A program made the position numbers and the translations under genes. From assembly GCA_964621165.1 (NCBI GenBank), contig CAZULC010000007.1:1-64000 (forward strand): a DNA stretch of 64,000 nt. Reading direction: 5' to 3'. Shown here in pieces: positions 43,507-52,705 of the stretch (its first letter is position 1; every line of letters starts with the position of its first letter). A model generated the notes under the pieces. It was not told the DNA's origin and ran no database searches. It saw only the letters and a program-made list of their open reading frames with translations. The DNA comes from UMGS1696 sp964621165. Its GTDB lineage: Bacteria > Bacillota > Clostridia > Oscillospirales > CAG-272.

Positions 43507-44082
43507 ATGGATGGCAGAAAAGAGAAGCTTGGGTTTGCCATGTGCGGGTCGTTCTGCACTCATCACCATGCTCTTGAAATCATGAAAAAACTGTCGCAGG
43601 AGTACGATATATACCCGATTCTCTCCTACAACGCGGCGGGGGAGAACACAAGATTCGGCTCGTGCGCTCTGCTGAAAGAGAAAATCACCGGCATATGCGG
43701 ACGTGAGCCAGTCGTCACTTTGACGGAAGCGGAGAAGTTTGGGCCGTACAACCCACTCGACTATATGCTCATATGTCCCTGCACTGGAAACACTGCCGCA
43801 AAGCTGTCCCTTGGAATCAGCGACACACCGGTCACTCTGGCGGCAAAGGCCCACATGAGGCAGTCAAAGCCGATTCTCATCGCACTTGCCACAAACGACG
43901 CTCTGTCCGGCAACATAGAGAGTCTGGGACGGCTGCTGCAGCGGAAGGGAGTGTATCTCGTTCCCATGATACAGGACGACGTGAATAACAAGCCCCACTC
44001 CCTTGTGGCTGACTTCGAAATGTGCGTGGAATGTTTGAACCTCGCGAAAAAAGGAGAGCAGGCGCGTCCGCTTTTCAGGTAG
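43507..44082 (+). CDS. spoVFB: dipicolinate synthase subunit B
   Basis: A 191-residue flavoprotein of the DpaB/UbiX-like fold. It has the segments GFAMCGSFCTHH (residues 10-21) and ICPCTGNTAAKLSLGISDTPVTLA (from about 91), where the FMN binds. It forms dipicolinate synthase with SpoVFA. The ribosome site GGAAAGGAAG precedes the ATG. Together with spoVAD/E it shows the organism makes heat-resistant spores. Confidence 0.95.
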   Translation: MDGRKEKLGFAMCGSFCTHHHALEIMKKLSQEYDIYPILSYNAAGENTRFGSCALLKEKITGICGREPVVTLTEAEKFGPYNPLDYMLICPCTGNTAAKLSLGISDTPVTLAAKAHMRQSKPILIALATNDALSGNIESLGRLLQRKGVYLVPMIQDDVNNKPHSLVADFEMCVECLNLAKKGEQARPLFR

Positions 44083-44119
44083 GAATAAGGGGATTATTAA
44101 AAATCTTTGATTATATATC

Positions 44120-44148
44120 TTGAAATATATCCCGATATGTGTTAAAAT
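44120..44148 (+). promoter_or_regulatory. sigma-A promoter of the CapA-like gene
   Basis: TTGAAA (44120-44125), 17 bases and TAAAAT (44143-44148), about 40 bases before the CapA-like ATG. Confidence 0.75.
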
Positions 44149-44186
44149 AAGTATGATACAGCTTATTTAGAATACGGGATGCAGTG

Positions 44187-45263
44187 ATGAATATAAAATC
44201 AAAGATAGCGGCGGAGAGAACTGCTTTTGTTTCCGCCATGATTCTGGCAACCACGGCGCTGATTGCGCTGTTTTCAATACTGAAAGGAAGCTCCAGTTAT
44301 GCCCCGGGACTTGACAAAGCCTCCACAGCCGAGCCTGACGAACCAATCGAGGAAGCGGTCAGCATAGTCGAGCCGGACTACTCCTACAGGGAAGTGAAGC
44401 TGACCTTTGCGGGCGGGGTGAACCTTGGCTCCATGCTGGGAAGCACCTCCTATGGCACAATAAACGGACTCTACGCCGACGAAGGAGCGGAGTATTTTCT
44501 CTCGGGTATATCCGGCGTGACGTGTGAGGACGACATGACCTTTGCGTTTCTGAACTCGGTCTTCTCCGACAGCGAGCTTGAACCGGTGGAAAAGGCTGAG
44601 GACGAGGCAAAGGAGTGGTACAAAGCTCCGTCGGAATCGGCTTCCGCTCTGTCTCTCGGCGGGATTGACGCGTTGTCCATAACGGGAGAGGGAGTCCGGG
44701 ACTATGGCGACGGAGGATACGAGGACACAAAGGCGGCGCTTGAAGATCAGAATATAATCTGGGGCGACTCGGGCAGGGCTGTCTACTACGACACAAAAGC
44801 CGGAATACGGGTGGCGGTTTACCCATGCTCATACAAGCCCGAGAATGCGCCTGGGGTGATTTCATGGATCGAAGGCGCCGTTGAAAAGAGCGACTTTGTA
44901 GTCGTCTGTATTGGCGGAGGTGCAGGTGACGGCGGGGAAGAAGAGCGGGAAATGTACCATTCATTCATCGACAGCGGAGCGGATCTTGTGGTCGGCACAA
45001 ACTATAGTACAGTCGGCGGACAGGAAGAATACGGCGGCGGGTACATTGCCTACTCCCTCGGTTCCCTCATTAATGGCGCTGACAAGTACGACGAGGACAA
45101 CTCCTGCCTGCTCACGGCCGACATGAAGGTGACGGACGACGGTATTGTTGAAATCACGTACACCCCGCGTCTCACCGAACCATACGCCGGAGAAGAGTCA
45201 TGGAAGCCGGTTTTCGCTGAAAGTGAAGCCGAGGCTATTGTAATCAATCCGATTAAAGAATAA
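44187..45263 (+). CDS. CapA-like (poly-gamma-glutamate capsule type) protein without metal ligands
   Basis: A 358-residue protein anchored by one N-terminal helix (about 17-36), with a CapA/PgsA calcineurin-like fold outside. The family's metal and catalytic motifs are present in place but altered. GDVMLG is here GGVNLG, ANNH is TGEG, and the GHHPH loop is GTNYST. SLGNF is SLGSL, and the usual HWG...E is IGGGAGDGGEEE. All expected metal ligands at these places are gone, so it should be catalytically dead. It may bind a polymer or partner instead. A consensus promoter 40 bases upstream and the intact length show it is a kept gene. It follows spoVFB. Confidence 0.75.
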   Translation: MNIKSKIAAERTAFVSAMILATTALIALFSILKGSSSYAPGLDKASTAEPDEPIEEAVSIVEPDYSYREVKLTFAGGVNLGSMLGSTSYGTINGLYADEGAEYFLSGISGVTCEDDMTFAFLNSVFSDSELEPVEKAEDEAKEWYKAPSESASALSLGGIDALSITGEGVRDYGDGGYEDTKAALEDQNIIWGDSGRAVYYDTKAGIRVAVYPCSYKPENAPGVISWIEGAVEKSDFVVVCIGGGAGDGGEEEREMYHSFIDSGADLVVGTNYSTVGGQEEYGGGYIAYSLGSLINGADKYDEDNSCLLTADMKVTDDGIVEITYTPRLTEPYAGEESWKPVFAESEAEAIVINPIKE

Positions 45264-45282
45264 AGAATAAAGAATAAATTCT

Positions 45283-45310
45283 GGGCGGGGCTGTGCGGCT
45301 CTGCCCTTGT
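45283..45310 (+). terminator. weak hairpin after the CapA-like gene
   Basis: GGGCGGGGC pairs with GCTCTGCCC (two wobble pairs), followed by TTGTTGG. The T tract is poor. Upstream, AAAGAATAAAGAATAAAG repeats a 7-base unit at 45256-45278. Confidence 0.35.
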
Positions 45311-45327
45311 TGGTACGGAGGAAAAAC

Positions 45328-45843
45328 ATGTTAGCGGAAGTCATCGAAACAGAGCGGCTGATTCTGCGGGGATTTACAAAGGACGACGCACGCTTTGCCA
45401 TAAGCATATGGAACGATCCTGAAATGGGGGAATATCTTCCCGACGAAGCCATGGATGAAATTTCGCCGGAGTACCTCGCTGAAATTGAATCACTGGGCGA
45501 CGACAGCGAGTGCTGCTACATGATTGCGATATCCAAAAAGATCGGCGAAAGAATCGGGACATGCAGCTATATTCCGGAGAACGGCGGGAAGTCCTACGAC
45601 ATTGCCTACTGCGTCCACCGAAATCACTGGCGTCAGGGATACGCAACTGAAATGGCCGGCGGGATGATTGAGTATGCCCGTTCAAAGGGAGCCGACAAGG
45701 TGACTGTGCGGGTGAACCGGGAAAACAAGGCTTCAAACAGGGTGGCGGAAAAGTCGGGATTCCATGTAGTCGGTGAGAAGAAGTACCAAAAGCGCGGGAC
45801 TGAGCGGGAGCAGGTGGATTATTTATATGAATTGAATTTCTGA
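45328..45843 (+). CDS. GNAT family acetyltransferase (RimJ-like)
   Basis: A 171-residue N-acetyltransferase. The acetyl-CoA loop is in YCVHRNHWRQGYATEMAGG (about residues 92-110) and the strand pattern VTVRVNRENKASNRVAEKSGF (126-146) is that of the RimJ/ribosomal type. It acetylates an amine on a small molecule, antibiotic or ribosomal protein. GGAGG lies 7 bases before the ATG at 45328; the longer frame has no such site. The substrate is unknown. Confidence 0.88.
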   Translation: MLAEVIETERLILRGFTKDDARFAISIWNDPEMGEYLPDEAMDEISPEYLAEIESLGDDSECCYMIAISKKIGERIGTCSYIPENGGKSYDIAYCVHRNHWRQGYATEMAGGMIEYARSKGADKVTVRVNRENKASNRVAEKSGFHVVGEKKYQKRGTEREQVDYLYELNF

Positions 45844-45978
45844 ACCGGCTTAAAAAATATCTTCCTTACATAAATTCCGGGATCGTGGGAATGATACTTT
45901 TGCGGGCGCGGCGATTGAATGAAGATTTCACCCTTTCGCTGTGGCTGTGATAATTCTACAATCAGGGAGAAAACCAAA

Positions 45979-46206
45979 ATGGAAGAGACAAAGAAACCAA
46001 ATCATTCTATTTCATGCAGCGTAAAGCAGTGCGCAAACCACGCGAAAACCTGCGACTACTGCGCTCTCGACAAAATCAGCGTAGGCACTCACGAGAAGAA
46101 CCCCACCGTATGTCAATGCACCGACTGTGAGTCCTTCATCCTTGACTCCGCTTGCAAGTCCGGATGCGGATGCGACACAGTCTACGGCACGACAACCAAG
46201 GGCTGA
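45979..46206 (+). CDS. DUF1540 cysteine-rich protein
   Basis: A 75-residue protein of the DUF1540 type. Cysteines are spaced as C-x3-QCANHAKTCDYCALDKI, then CQCTDCESF and CKSGCGC. It probably binds zinc or Fe-S; its role is unknown, though such small proteins are common in clostridia and some are spore-linked. AGGGAG 9 bases before the ATG at 45979 supports this start. The terminator at 46242 closes a one-gene unit. Confidence 0.88.
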   Translation: MEETKKPNHSISCSVKQCANHAKTCDYCALDKISVGTHEKNPTVCQCTDCESFILDSACKSGCGCDTVYGTTTKG

Positions 46207-46241
46207 GCGGATATCCTGACGAACAGGTAATTGAATTGAAG

Positions 46242-46273
46242 AAAGCCGTGTGCTGATGGTATGCGGCTTTTTT
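46242..46273 (+). terminator. terminator after DUF1540
   Basis: AAAGCCG pairs with CGGCTTT and a T6 tract follows. Confidence 0.88.
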
Positions 46274-46322
46274 GTGTGTTATGCATATGTGACCGACGGC
46301 GGAGTCCGCAATTTTGACGGAT

Positions 46323-46402
46323 TTTACACAGACCTTACTTTAACGTAAAAGTTTTAAAATAATTTGAAATGGATTTCACCGTATTTTAACAAAAGATTTA
46401 AT
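46323..46402 (+). promoter_or_regulatory. TTAACA-like boxes upstream of the Na/Pi transporter
   Basis: TTTACA (46323), TTACTT (46335) and TTAACG (46340), then TTAACA (46386) and TTTAAT (46397) with an 11-base step, recall PhoP/PhoB boxes. This would fit phosphate-starvation control of a phosphate transporter. The match is weak and AT-rich chance is possible. Confidence 0.3.
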
Positions 46403-46469
46403 TTTATATCACATTTTGTCGGGGAAGAAGTGATATATTAATGATGTATAAGTATATTTTAATTCAAGG

Positions 46470-46532
46470 GATCCGGTACGGCTCGCGTTATTCGCATGGA
46501 AGTTTGGCTGACGGAAGCCGGATCCGGTTTTA
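46470..46532 (+). promoter_or_regulatory. leader hairpin of the Na/Pi gene
   Basis: A perfect 8-bp stem GGATCCGG / CCGGATCC encloses about 45 nt and stops 13 bases before the ATG. The 3' arm is close to the ribosome site GGGAG, so it may affect translation. No metabolite-binding class is recognised. Confidence 0.35.
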
Positions 46533-46544
46533 TGGGAGTAAAAC

Positions 46545-48359
46545 ATGACAATCTTCAATCTGATAACCCTGCTTGGCGGACTTGCTATGTTCCTCTACGG
46601 TATGGAGGTTATGAGCGACGGCCTGAAGAATGCCTCGGGAGCCACCCTGAAAAAGGTTCTCGAAAAGGTAACGTCCAACGCCTTCATGGGAGTTTTGACC
46701 GGAACCCTCGTCACGGCTGTAATCCAGTCATCCACCGCTACAATCGTTATCACTGTAGGCCTGATCACCGCCGGAGTTCTCAACCTCAAGCAGGCGGTCA
46801 GCATCGTTCTCGGCGCAAACATCGGAACCACAATCACGGCACAGATTATCCGGCTTATGGATATCGACTCAAAGGGCAACATGCTGATGGAGTTCTTTAA
46901 GCCCTCGACCCTCGCTCCCCTTGCAATGATCATCGGAATCATCCTTATTATGTTTGTAAAAAAAGGCAGTTCCAAGCCCGTGGGAGGAATCTTCTGCGGA
47001 TTCGGCGTGCTGTTCACTGGACTTATGTCAATGACCGCGTCGGTTGAGCCTCTGTCCCAATCGGACGCATTCATCAACATCATAAAGAGCGTGTCCGACA
47101 TACCAATTCTCGGAATACTCGCCGGACTGGTCATGACAATGCTGATTCAGTCCTCGTCGGCTATGGTCGGTATGCTTCAGGCTCTGTCAGTCACGGGAGT
47201 CATGACAATGGAGCTGGTTTACCCCATCATCATGGGTATTAACCTCGGTACCTGCGTGACGACGGCTATGGTCTGTTCCATCGGCTCGTCAAAGGACGCA
47301 AAGAGAACCGGTATCGCGCACATTGTGTTCAACGTGGCCGGAACCATACTGTTCATGATTGCCATAACGATTCTTAGAAGTGTCGGCGTGTTCCCGGAGC
47401 TTTGGAGCAAAATCGTTGACAGCGGAGACATCGCAAACTTCCAGACCGTGTTCAACCTCGTTACAGCTGTAGTACTGGTGCCGTTCACCGGACTTCTTGT
47501 AAAGCTGACCTACGTATTCATCAAGCCCGACGAAAAGAAGGTCGAGAAGGACGACTACAGTGCGCTTAACACACTGGACGAAAAGCTGTACCTCGTGCCG
47601 AAAATCGCCCTTGCCGAAGCAAAGAACGCCATAGGAGTCATGGGCGGCATCGTAATGAACAACTTCGACGACAGTATAAAGCAGCTCGAGAGCTTCAGTG
47701 AAGAGGTCTCCGTAGGAATCAACACCCGGGAGGAAAAAATCGACGCGTTCACGGACACGGTGGAGAACTACCTTGTTGACCTGTCAAAGAACGACGTAGG
47801 CGACGAGGTCAACGAAATCATCAACTCCATGATTCAGACCACAACGGACTTTGAGAGAATCGGCGACTACGCAACAAACCTGAACGAATACGCCGAGCGG
47901 ATGAAGAACGAAAAGCTCAGCTTCTCACCACTCGCCACTGATGAGTTGCACATGCTTCTCGCCGCAATAAACGAAATAATCGGCATGACAGTCCAGGCTT
48001 TCAAGGACGACGACGTGGAGCTTGCCAAAAAGGTGGAACCCCTCGAGGAAGTCATCGACGACATGGTTCAGTACCTCCGCGAGAGCCACATCAACCGGCT
48101 CAAGACAGGCAAATGTACCGTTACTGCAGGAATTGTGTTCATTGAGATGCTGACCTACCTCGAGAGAGCCAGCGACCAGTGTTCAAGCATCGCCATATTT
48201 CTGATTTCCCGTACTGACCCGAGAATACGCAAGAATCACCACGAATACATTGCCGAGCTTCACAAGGAAACAGACTCCGCGTACAAGGTTGAAGTTCAGT
48301 CAAGACGTGCGCAGTATCTCGCTCCGCTGTTTGCGTTGAAGGAAGAAAAAAAGGCGTGA
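46545..48359 (+). CDS. Na/Pi cotransporter family protein with PhoU-like domain
   Basis: A 604-residue membrane protein. The first half has two inverted repeats with the QSSTATIVI and IQSSSAMVGML motifs (about residues 62-72 and 203-213) typical of NptA/YjbB-type Na-phosphate carriers, and G-x-N-I-G-T sites (GANIGTT). The C-terminal half (from about 340) is a PhoU-like helical domain. It probably moves phosphate using Na+ and senses phosphate through its PhoU part. GGGAG lies 6 bases before the ATG. Family members can also export phosphate, so the direction is not certain. Confidence 0.92.
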   Translation: MTIFNLITLLGGLAMFLYGMEVMSDGLKNASGATLKKVLEKVTSNAFMGVLTGTLVTAVIQSSTATIVITVGLITAGVLNLKQAVSIVLGANIGTTITAQIIRLMDIDSKGNMLMEFFKPSTLAPLAMIIGIILIMFVKKGSSKPVGGIFCGFGVLFTGLMSMTASVEPLSQSDAFINIIKSVSDIPILGILAGLVMTMLIQSSSAMVGMLQALSVTGVMTMELVYPIIMGINLGTCVTTAMVCSIGSSKDAKRTGIAHIVFNVAGTILFMIAITILRSVGVFPELWSKIVDSGDIANFQTVFNLVTAVVLVPFTGLLVKLTYVFIKPDEKKVEKDDYSALNTLDEKLYLVPKIALAEAKNAIGVMGGIVMNNFDDSIKQLESFSEEVSVGINTREEKIDAFTDTVENYLVDLSKNDVGDEVNEIINSMIQTTTDFERIGDYATNLNEYAERMKNEKLSFSPLATDELHMLLAAINEIIGMTVQAFKDDDVELAKKVEPLEEVIDDMVQYLRESHINRLKTGKCTVTAGIVFIEMLTYLERASDQCSSIAIFLISRTDPRIRKNHHEYIAELHKETDSAYKVEVQSRRAQYLAPLFALKEEKKA

Positions 48360-48453
48360 AGCTGACTGTTCCGGCAGGGAATCGGAAACAGCTTTAAATT
48401 CAGGAATATCGGAACACAAGGTTACTTATAATATAAAGGAAAGGCATTAAGAG

Positions 48454-49248
48454 ATGAAGTTTTCAGCAGCCGGCGGATGGTGGGGAAGCGATTGGTATGA
48501 CAGGGTTAAGCTTGCGGATAAGTACGGCTTTGACGGAATAGAACAGCTGTCGTGGCTTGGACTCGATTTGGAAAGGGCGAAAAAGGTTCTCGACTACACG
48601 GGAGTAATCTCCACAGCCGTAATCATGGAGTCGGAGAACGCTGACGTCATGCGGCTGATTTCAAATTCGCATGGCATGGTTTGGGAGGACTCCCGGGACG
48701 CGTTTGTTTCGGCTTTTCGTGAGACGGTGAAGGCGGCAAAGGCTCTCGGAGTGCCGAACATCATCGCTACTGTCGGAAACGAAAGGAAAGACACGGGACG
48801 TGACGAACAGATGGAAAACTGTGCGAAAACCCTGCGCGCTCTTTCCGACATAGCCGAGGACGAAGGAATTACAATTGTAGTAGAACCTCTCAACGTAAAG
48901 GTTAACCATCCCGGGTATTTCCTCGTGACAACGGCCGATACGGTTAAGCTTCTCGGTGAGGTTGGAAGCACATGCTGCAAAATGCTGTTTGACATTTATC
49001 ATCAGCAGGTGTCCGAAGGGGATGTTATCCGGAACATACGGGAAAACATCGGCTGGATCGGACATTTCCACATGGCGGACAATCCCGGAAGACTCGAACC
49101 CGGCTCAGGTGAACTGAACTACAAAAACATCCTTCGTGCAATCAGGGAAACGAGCTACGACCGTTGGCTGGCTTTTGAATGCGGAAGCAGTCTCGGGGTT
49201 CGGGATCTGGTGCGTGAAATGCACGTTCTGATTGATGAGTTCAGATGA
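48454..49248 (+). CDS. hydroxypyruvate isomerase-like TIM-barrel protein
   Basis: A 264-residue xylose-isomerase-like barrel close to hydroxypyruvate isomerases. It has TIVVEPLNVKVNHPGYF (Glu about 147), MLFDIYHQQVSEGD (Asp about 184) and GHFHMADNPGRLEPGSGEL (His about 211, 213), and a final Glu near AFECGS. It interconverts hydroxypyruvate and tartronate semialdehyde, or a close sugar analogue. It stands alone. The ribosome site GGAAAGG is clear. A second barrel of this superfamily is at 34.0 kb. Confidence 0.85.
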   Translation: MKFSAAGGWWGSDWYDRVKLADKYGFDGIEQLSWLGLDLERAKKVLDYTGVISTAVIMESENADVMRLISNSHGMVWEDSRDAFVSAFRETVKAAKALGVPNIIATVGNERKDTGRDEQMENCAKTLRALSDIAEDEGITIVVEPLNVKVNHPGYFLVTTADTVKLLGEVGSTCCKMLFDIYHQQVSEGDVIRNIRENIGWIGHFHMADNPGRLEPGSGELNYKNILRAIRETSYDRWLAFECGSSLGVRDLVREMHVLIDEFR

Positions 49249-49391
49249 CGGACTCAGGCGTTGAGCCGAAGTTTCGCATGAAAACAATATGAAGCCGTGC
49301 TTGAAAAAGGCCGGCTATAGTATTTTTAGGGGAATCGGGTTCACAAAAAATGCATACAATTGTAATTATGAGGTAACACATTAGCATTCTG

Positions 49392-51206
49392 ATGAGAAAA
49401 ATATTAACAACAATTATCTTTTTTACCCTGGTATTTACGGCAGTGTTATCGGTATCAGCATCCGACCCTATTGATTACAGCGTTGAGAATTACAGAGAGG
49501 CATACACTGCTCTGTATGTGGCTGTTGCCAGTCAGAAGAAAACCGTGGATCTGACGGAAATGAACATAAAGCGAAGTGAAATCGGCGAGATTTACACCGA
49601 CCTCTTGCGCACATGTCCCGAGTTTTTCTACCTCGACGAGAACATAAAGTACTACTACGAACGCCGCGGTGGCGAAGAATACGCCACAGTTGTAACTCTC
49701 GCTTACACCATGACCGGAACCGAGCTTGAGGCGGCCCAGCTTGAATACGAGAGCGAGATTCAGTACATAGTTTCGCAGGTTGACGCAGATCTCAGCGACG
49801 CGGAAAAGGTTCTGTGGGTCCACGACTACATAGCGGCTTCCTTTGAATACGACACCGATGAGGAAAACTACGACGTATACAGCCTGTTCAGGCAGAGGAA
49901 GGGCGTATGTCAGGCGTATGTGCTGGCCTATATCGCCGTGCTGCGGGAACTGGGTATCCGCTCGATTATGGTGGCTTCCGACGAGATGAACCACGCGTGG
50001 AACCTTGTGGAGATTGACGGCGAGTGGTACAATGTGGATTTAGTCTACGACGACCCTCTTCCGGACAGAGTCGGACGCGTATCCCACGATAATTTCCTCC
50101 TGTCCGACAGCGACTTCGAGAAGACCCCGATACCGCATTACGGCTGGGTGAGCAAATATTCCTGCACTGACAACCGGTACAGAAACTCGTTCTGGAAAAA
50201 CGTCAACTCGAGGATTACTTTTGTCAATGGGAAATGGTACTACATCGACGACGCGGACTGCCTGCTTCTTGCGGCTCAGGTGGAATACAATCCAAAGCTT
50301 GAGGGCGCGTTTGACTTCGAAGCCGAGATAATTTATAACTTCAAGGACAAGTGGTACATCGACAGCCGTGAACTCAGTTACTGGATGGGAATCTACTCCG
50401 GAATATCGGACATTCTCGGCAATATTTTCTTCAACACGCCATATGCCGTCATGACCTACAACACCGAATCCGGCAAGACTTCAGTCTACATGGAGGCTGA
50501 CATAGGTGAGAGGATATTCGGAATCAACATATACAAAAATATGCTCGAATACCTTGTGGCGGACTCCCCGAACTACGGCGCGAACAACCGGATAATGTAT
50601 TTCAAAATCATGGACTATGTTGAAAACGGAAAAATCACGATATTTCCCTTCAAGGATGTGCCGAGGAGCAGAGAGTCATATTCGGCTATCCGATATGTGT
50701 ACGACGCCGGCCTGTTTCAGGGAGTGTCGCGTGACCGTTTCGCGCCTGACTCAACTTTGACAAGAGCCATGTTTGTCACGGTCCTCGGGCGGCTCTGCGG
50801 AGTTGACGTAACCCAGTTCACCGGAGTCAGCTATACCGACGTCAGCGCGGGTCAGTGGTATTCGCCCTACATCGAATGGGCAAGCATTACAACCGTAGTC
50901 AACGGCATTGGCGGAGGGATGTTCGACCCGTTCGGTGAGATAACCCACGAGCAGATGTATAAAATTATTGCAAAATGCGGACAGCAGCTCAAGGTTCAGG
51001 CCGACGTGAAAGTCGAGGAGAGCGCGAAATACAGCGACGTCGATTACATTGCGGTATGGGCTGAGGACGGGTTCAGCTACTGCATAGAGAACGGACTGCT
51101 TCCTCTTGGCGATTCCGAGCAGAGTCTCAAGCCCAAACAGGCTGCAACAAGGGAAGAAGCTGCGGTGATTATCGCAAATTTCGCAAAGCTGCTTGGCGAG
51201 AGGTGA
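49392..51206 (+). CDS. secreted transglutaminase-like protein with SLH domains
   Basis: A 604-residue exported protein. It has a signal peptide (residues 1-23), a helical part, then a transglutaminase/CYK3-like core with an intact triad C173 (GVCQAY), H201 (NHAWN) and D216 (VDLVYDDP). A C-terminal run of SLH-type modules (about 425-600) starts with FKDVPRSRESYSAIRYVYDAG. SLH modules bind cell-wall polymers, so the enzyme is anchored on the surface, where the triad may cut or cross-link proteins or cell-wall peptides. The start has only a distant GAGG. A surface lipoprotein gene follows. Confidence 0.9.
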   Translation: MRKILTTIIFFTLVFTAVLSVSASDPIDYSVENYREAYTALYVAVASQKKTVDLTEMNIKRSEIGEIYTDLLRTCPEFFYLDENIKYYYERRGGEEYATVVTLAYTMTGTELEAAQLEYESEIQYIVSQVDADLSDAEKVLWVHDYIAASFEYDTDEENYDVYSLFRQRKGVCQAYVLAYIAVLRELGIRSIMVASDEMNHAWNLVEIDGEWYNVDLVYDDPLPDRVGRVSHDNFLLSDSDFEKTPIPHYGWVSKYSCTDNRYRNSFWKNVNSRITFVNGKWYYIDDADCLLLAAQVEYNPKLEGAFDFEAEIIYNFKDKWYIDSRELSYWMGIYSGISDILGNIFFNTPYAVMTYNTESGKTSVYMEADIGERIFGINIYKNMLEYLVADSPNYGANNRIMYFKIMDYVENGKITIFPFKDVPRSRESYSAIRYVYDAGLFQGVSRDRFAPDSTLTRAMFVTVLGRLCGVDVTQFTGVSYTDVSAGQWYSPYIEWASITTVVNGIGGGMFDPFGEITHEQMYKIIAKCGQQLKVQADVKVEESAKYSDVDYIAVWAEDGFSYCIENGLLPLGDSEQSLKPKQAATREEAAVIIANFAKLLGER

Positions 51207-51274
51207 GCCTGAAACAGCTTGATACGATATCCTGAGCCGGATTCAGGTTCGCTTCACAGATAATGGAGACAAAA

Positions 51275-52504
51275 TTGAGAAAGAATAAAATTATTGCTTT
51301 TGTTATGGCTGCGGCGGCGCTTCTTTCGTCCTGCGGGAAGGATAACGATCCTGCGGAAGCCGACGAGACTGAAACTCCTGCCAACATGTCGGACTATGAA
51401 GTTCACGACGACTACAAAAACATAACATACTCCGGTGAGCATGACGTGAGAGTGATGTTCGTCAACGTGGGAAAAGCAGACTCTATAATTATAGAAATAG
51501 ACGGCAGACTGTTCATGATTGACACGGGAACAAGCGAGAGTGTGCCTTACACCTATGCCGCCCTCGATTTGTTTGAGGAAGAGAGCATAACCGGCCTGTT
51601 CATCACCCACCCCGACCGGGACCACATCGGCGGCTACCCGTACATCCGGGAGAGAATGACGGTTGAGAACACCTATGCTCCCGCAATCTGCAAGGACATG
51701 TACGTAATAGACCGCGCCGCCACCGACGATAACCTGACAAAGCTGGAACCGGGGCAGGTAGTTGAAGCCGGAGACGGGGTGTGGTTTGAGGTTTTAGGTC
51801 CCATACGGTACAATCCCTTTGACGACAACGACAACTCCCTCGTTCTGAAGCTGGTGGTGAACGGGAAGTCGATGCTGTTCTGCGGAGACATGAAGGAGCA
51901 GGAGGAGAAAAACCTTCTCGACGCGGGATATGAGCTTGACTGCGACATCCTCAAGGTTGGATATCACGGAAGGGACGAGGCGAGCACGCCTGATTTTGTA
52001 GCCGCTGTATCCCCTGAGTATTCGGTGATTTCCACATCACGGGACGAGGAAAAAGACACGGCTGACGAAGCGGTTATCGGGCGGCTTGAAGAAGTCGGAA
52101 GTGAAGTTTTCGTCACGGATGAATATTCGCTGGGGATTATGATTACCGTAACACCCGACGGAATTACCCTTGAAGACGTGACGTGCGGAGATGCAGAGTA
52201 CGACAAAATAAAGCTCGACAAGGTTTCAAAGACGGACCAGACGGCAACGCTGATCAATGAAGGAAAGACGGACGCCGACATCTCCGGCTGGTGGATTACC
52301 TCTGACAGGGGCGGCGAAGTTTACCGTTTCCCAGAGGGTACTGTTGTTCCGGCTGGAGGAAAGCTGGTTCTTGTATGCCGTGGTTCGAACGCGCAGGGGG
52401 ACTTAATCTGGGGCGAGAGCAAGGTCTGGCACGAGTCAAAGTCCGACATGGCTTCGCTGATTGACAACTTCGGGAACCTGATTGACACGAAAAAGAGTAA
52501 ATGA
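51275..52504 (+). CDS. lipoprotein: ComEC-type metallo-beta-lactamase plus lamin-tail domain
   Basis: A 409-residue protein starting at TTG 51275 with GGAG 6 bases upstream; the longer ATG frame has no site. The signal peptide ends in lipobox LSSC (C20). A metallo-beta-lactamase core has THPDRDHIGG (about residue 110), GDMKEQEEK and YHGRDEAS, as in the ComEC C-terminal nuclease-like domain. A lamin-tail domain (about 315-405: ADISGWWITSDRGGEVYRFPEG) follows. Such stand-alone ComEC-like proteins are thought to degrade extracellular DNA or phosphoesters. The pair with the SLH transglutaminase suggests a surface unit. Confidence 0.88.
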   Translation: MRKNKIIAFVMAAAALLSSCGKDNDPAEADETETPANMSDYEVHDDYKNITYSGEHDVRVMFVNVGKADSIIIEIDGRLFMIDTGTSESVPYTYAALDLFEEESITGLFITHPDRDHIGGYPYIRERMTVENTYAPAICKDMYVIDRAATDDNLTKLEPGQVVEAGDGVWFEVLGPIRYNPFDDNDNSLVLKLVVNGKSMLFCGDMKEQEEKNLLDAGYELDCDILKVGYHGRDEASTPDFVAAVSPEYSVISTSRDEEKDTADEAVIGRLEEVGSEVFVTDEYSLGIMITVTPDGITLEDVTCGDAEYDKIKLDKVSKTDQTATLINEGKTDADISGWWITSDRGGEVYRFPEGTVVPAGGKLVLVCRGSNAQGDLIWGESKVWHESKSDMASLIDNFGNLIDTKKSK

Positions 52505-52545
52505 ATGTTACGGCACCATCGCCCGATCAATTCAGAAGTGGTTGG

Positions 52546-52603
52546 TGTCGCATTAGGCGGGGTCTGAAATTTTATGCGGATTCCCGCCGATTTTTTATGG
52601 ATT
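52546..52603 (+). terminator. terminator after the metallo-beta-lactamase lipoprotein
   Basis: GGCGGG (52556-52561) pairs with CCCGCC (52583-52588) and is followed by GATTTTTTAT. A further stem CGGCACCA / TGGTGTCG lies just upstream at 52513-52553. Confidence 0.7.
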
Positions 52604-52610
52604 ATATTTC

Positions 52611-52640
52611 TTGACTTTGTTTGAGGGAATGTGCTATAAT
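52611..52640 (+). promoter_or_regulatory. sigma-A promoter of the second MATE gene
   Basis: TTGACT (52611-52616), 18 bases and TATAAT (52635-52640), 65 bases before the MATE start. Confidence 0.85.
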
Positions 52641-52705
52641 AGGCGGTGGTTTTGACATGTTGATAATATATGGCTTAACTGATATAGGACAAGGTGAGGC
52701 TTGAT

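Noticed and set aside
46496..46900. A 134-codon plus-strand frame overlapping the start of the Na/Pi transporter.
   Set aside because: It is out of frame with the transporter, rich in Arg/His/Pro and low in hydrophobic residues, and lacks a ribosome site; it is a shadow of the real gene.
52510..52557. Possible third copy of the trx-leader element (GCGACACC...TTCTGA similarity on the minus strand).
   Set aside because: Only short words match. The conserved 3' half and GGTGGTACC are missing, and the sequence forms its own hairpin next to a terminator.
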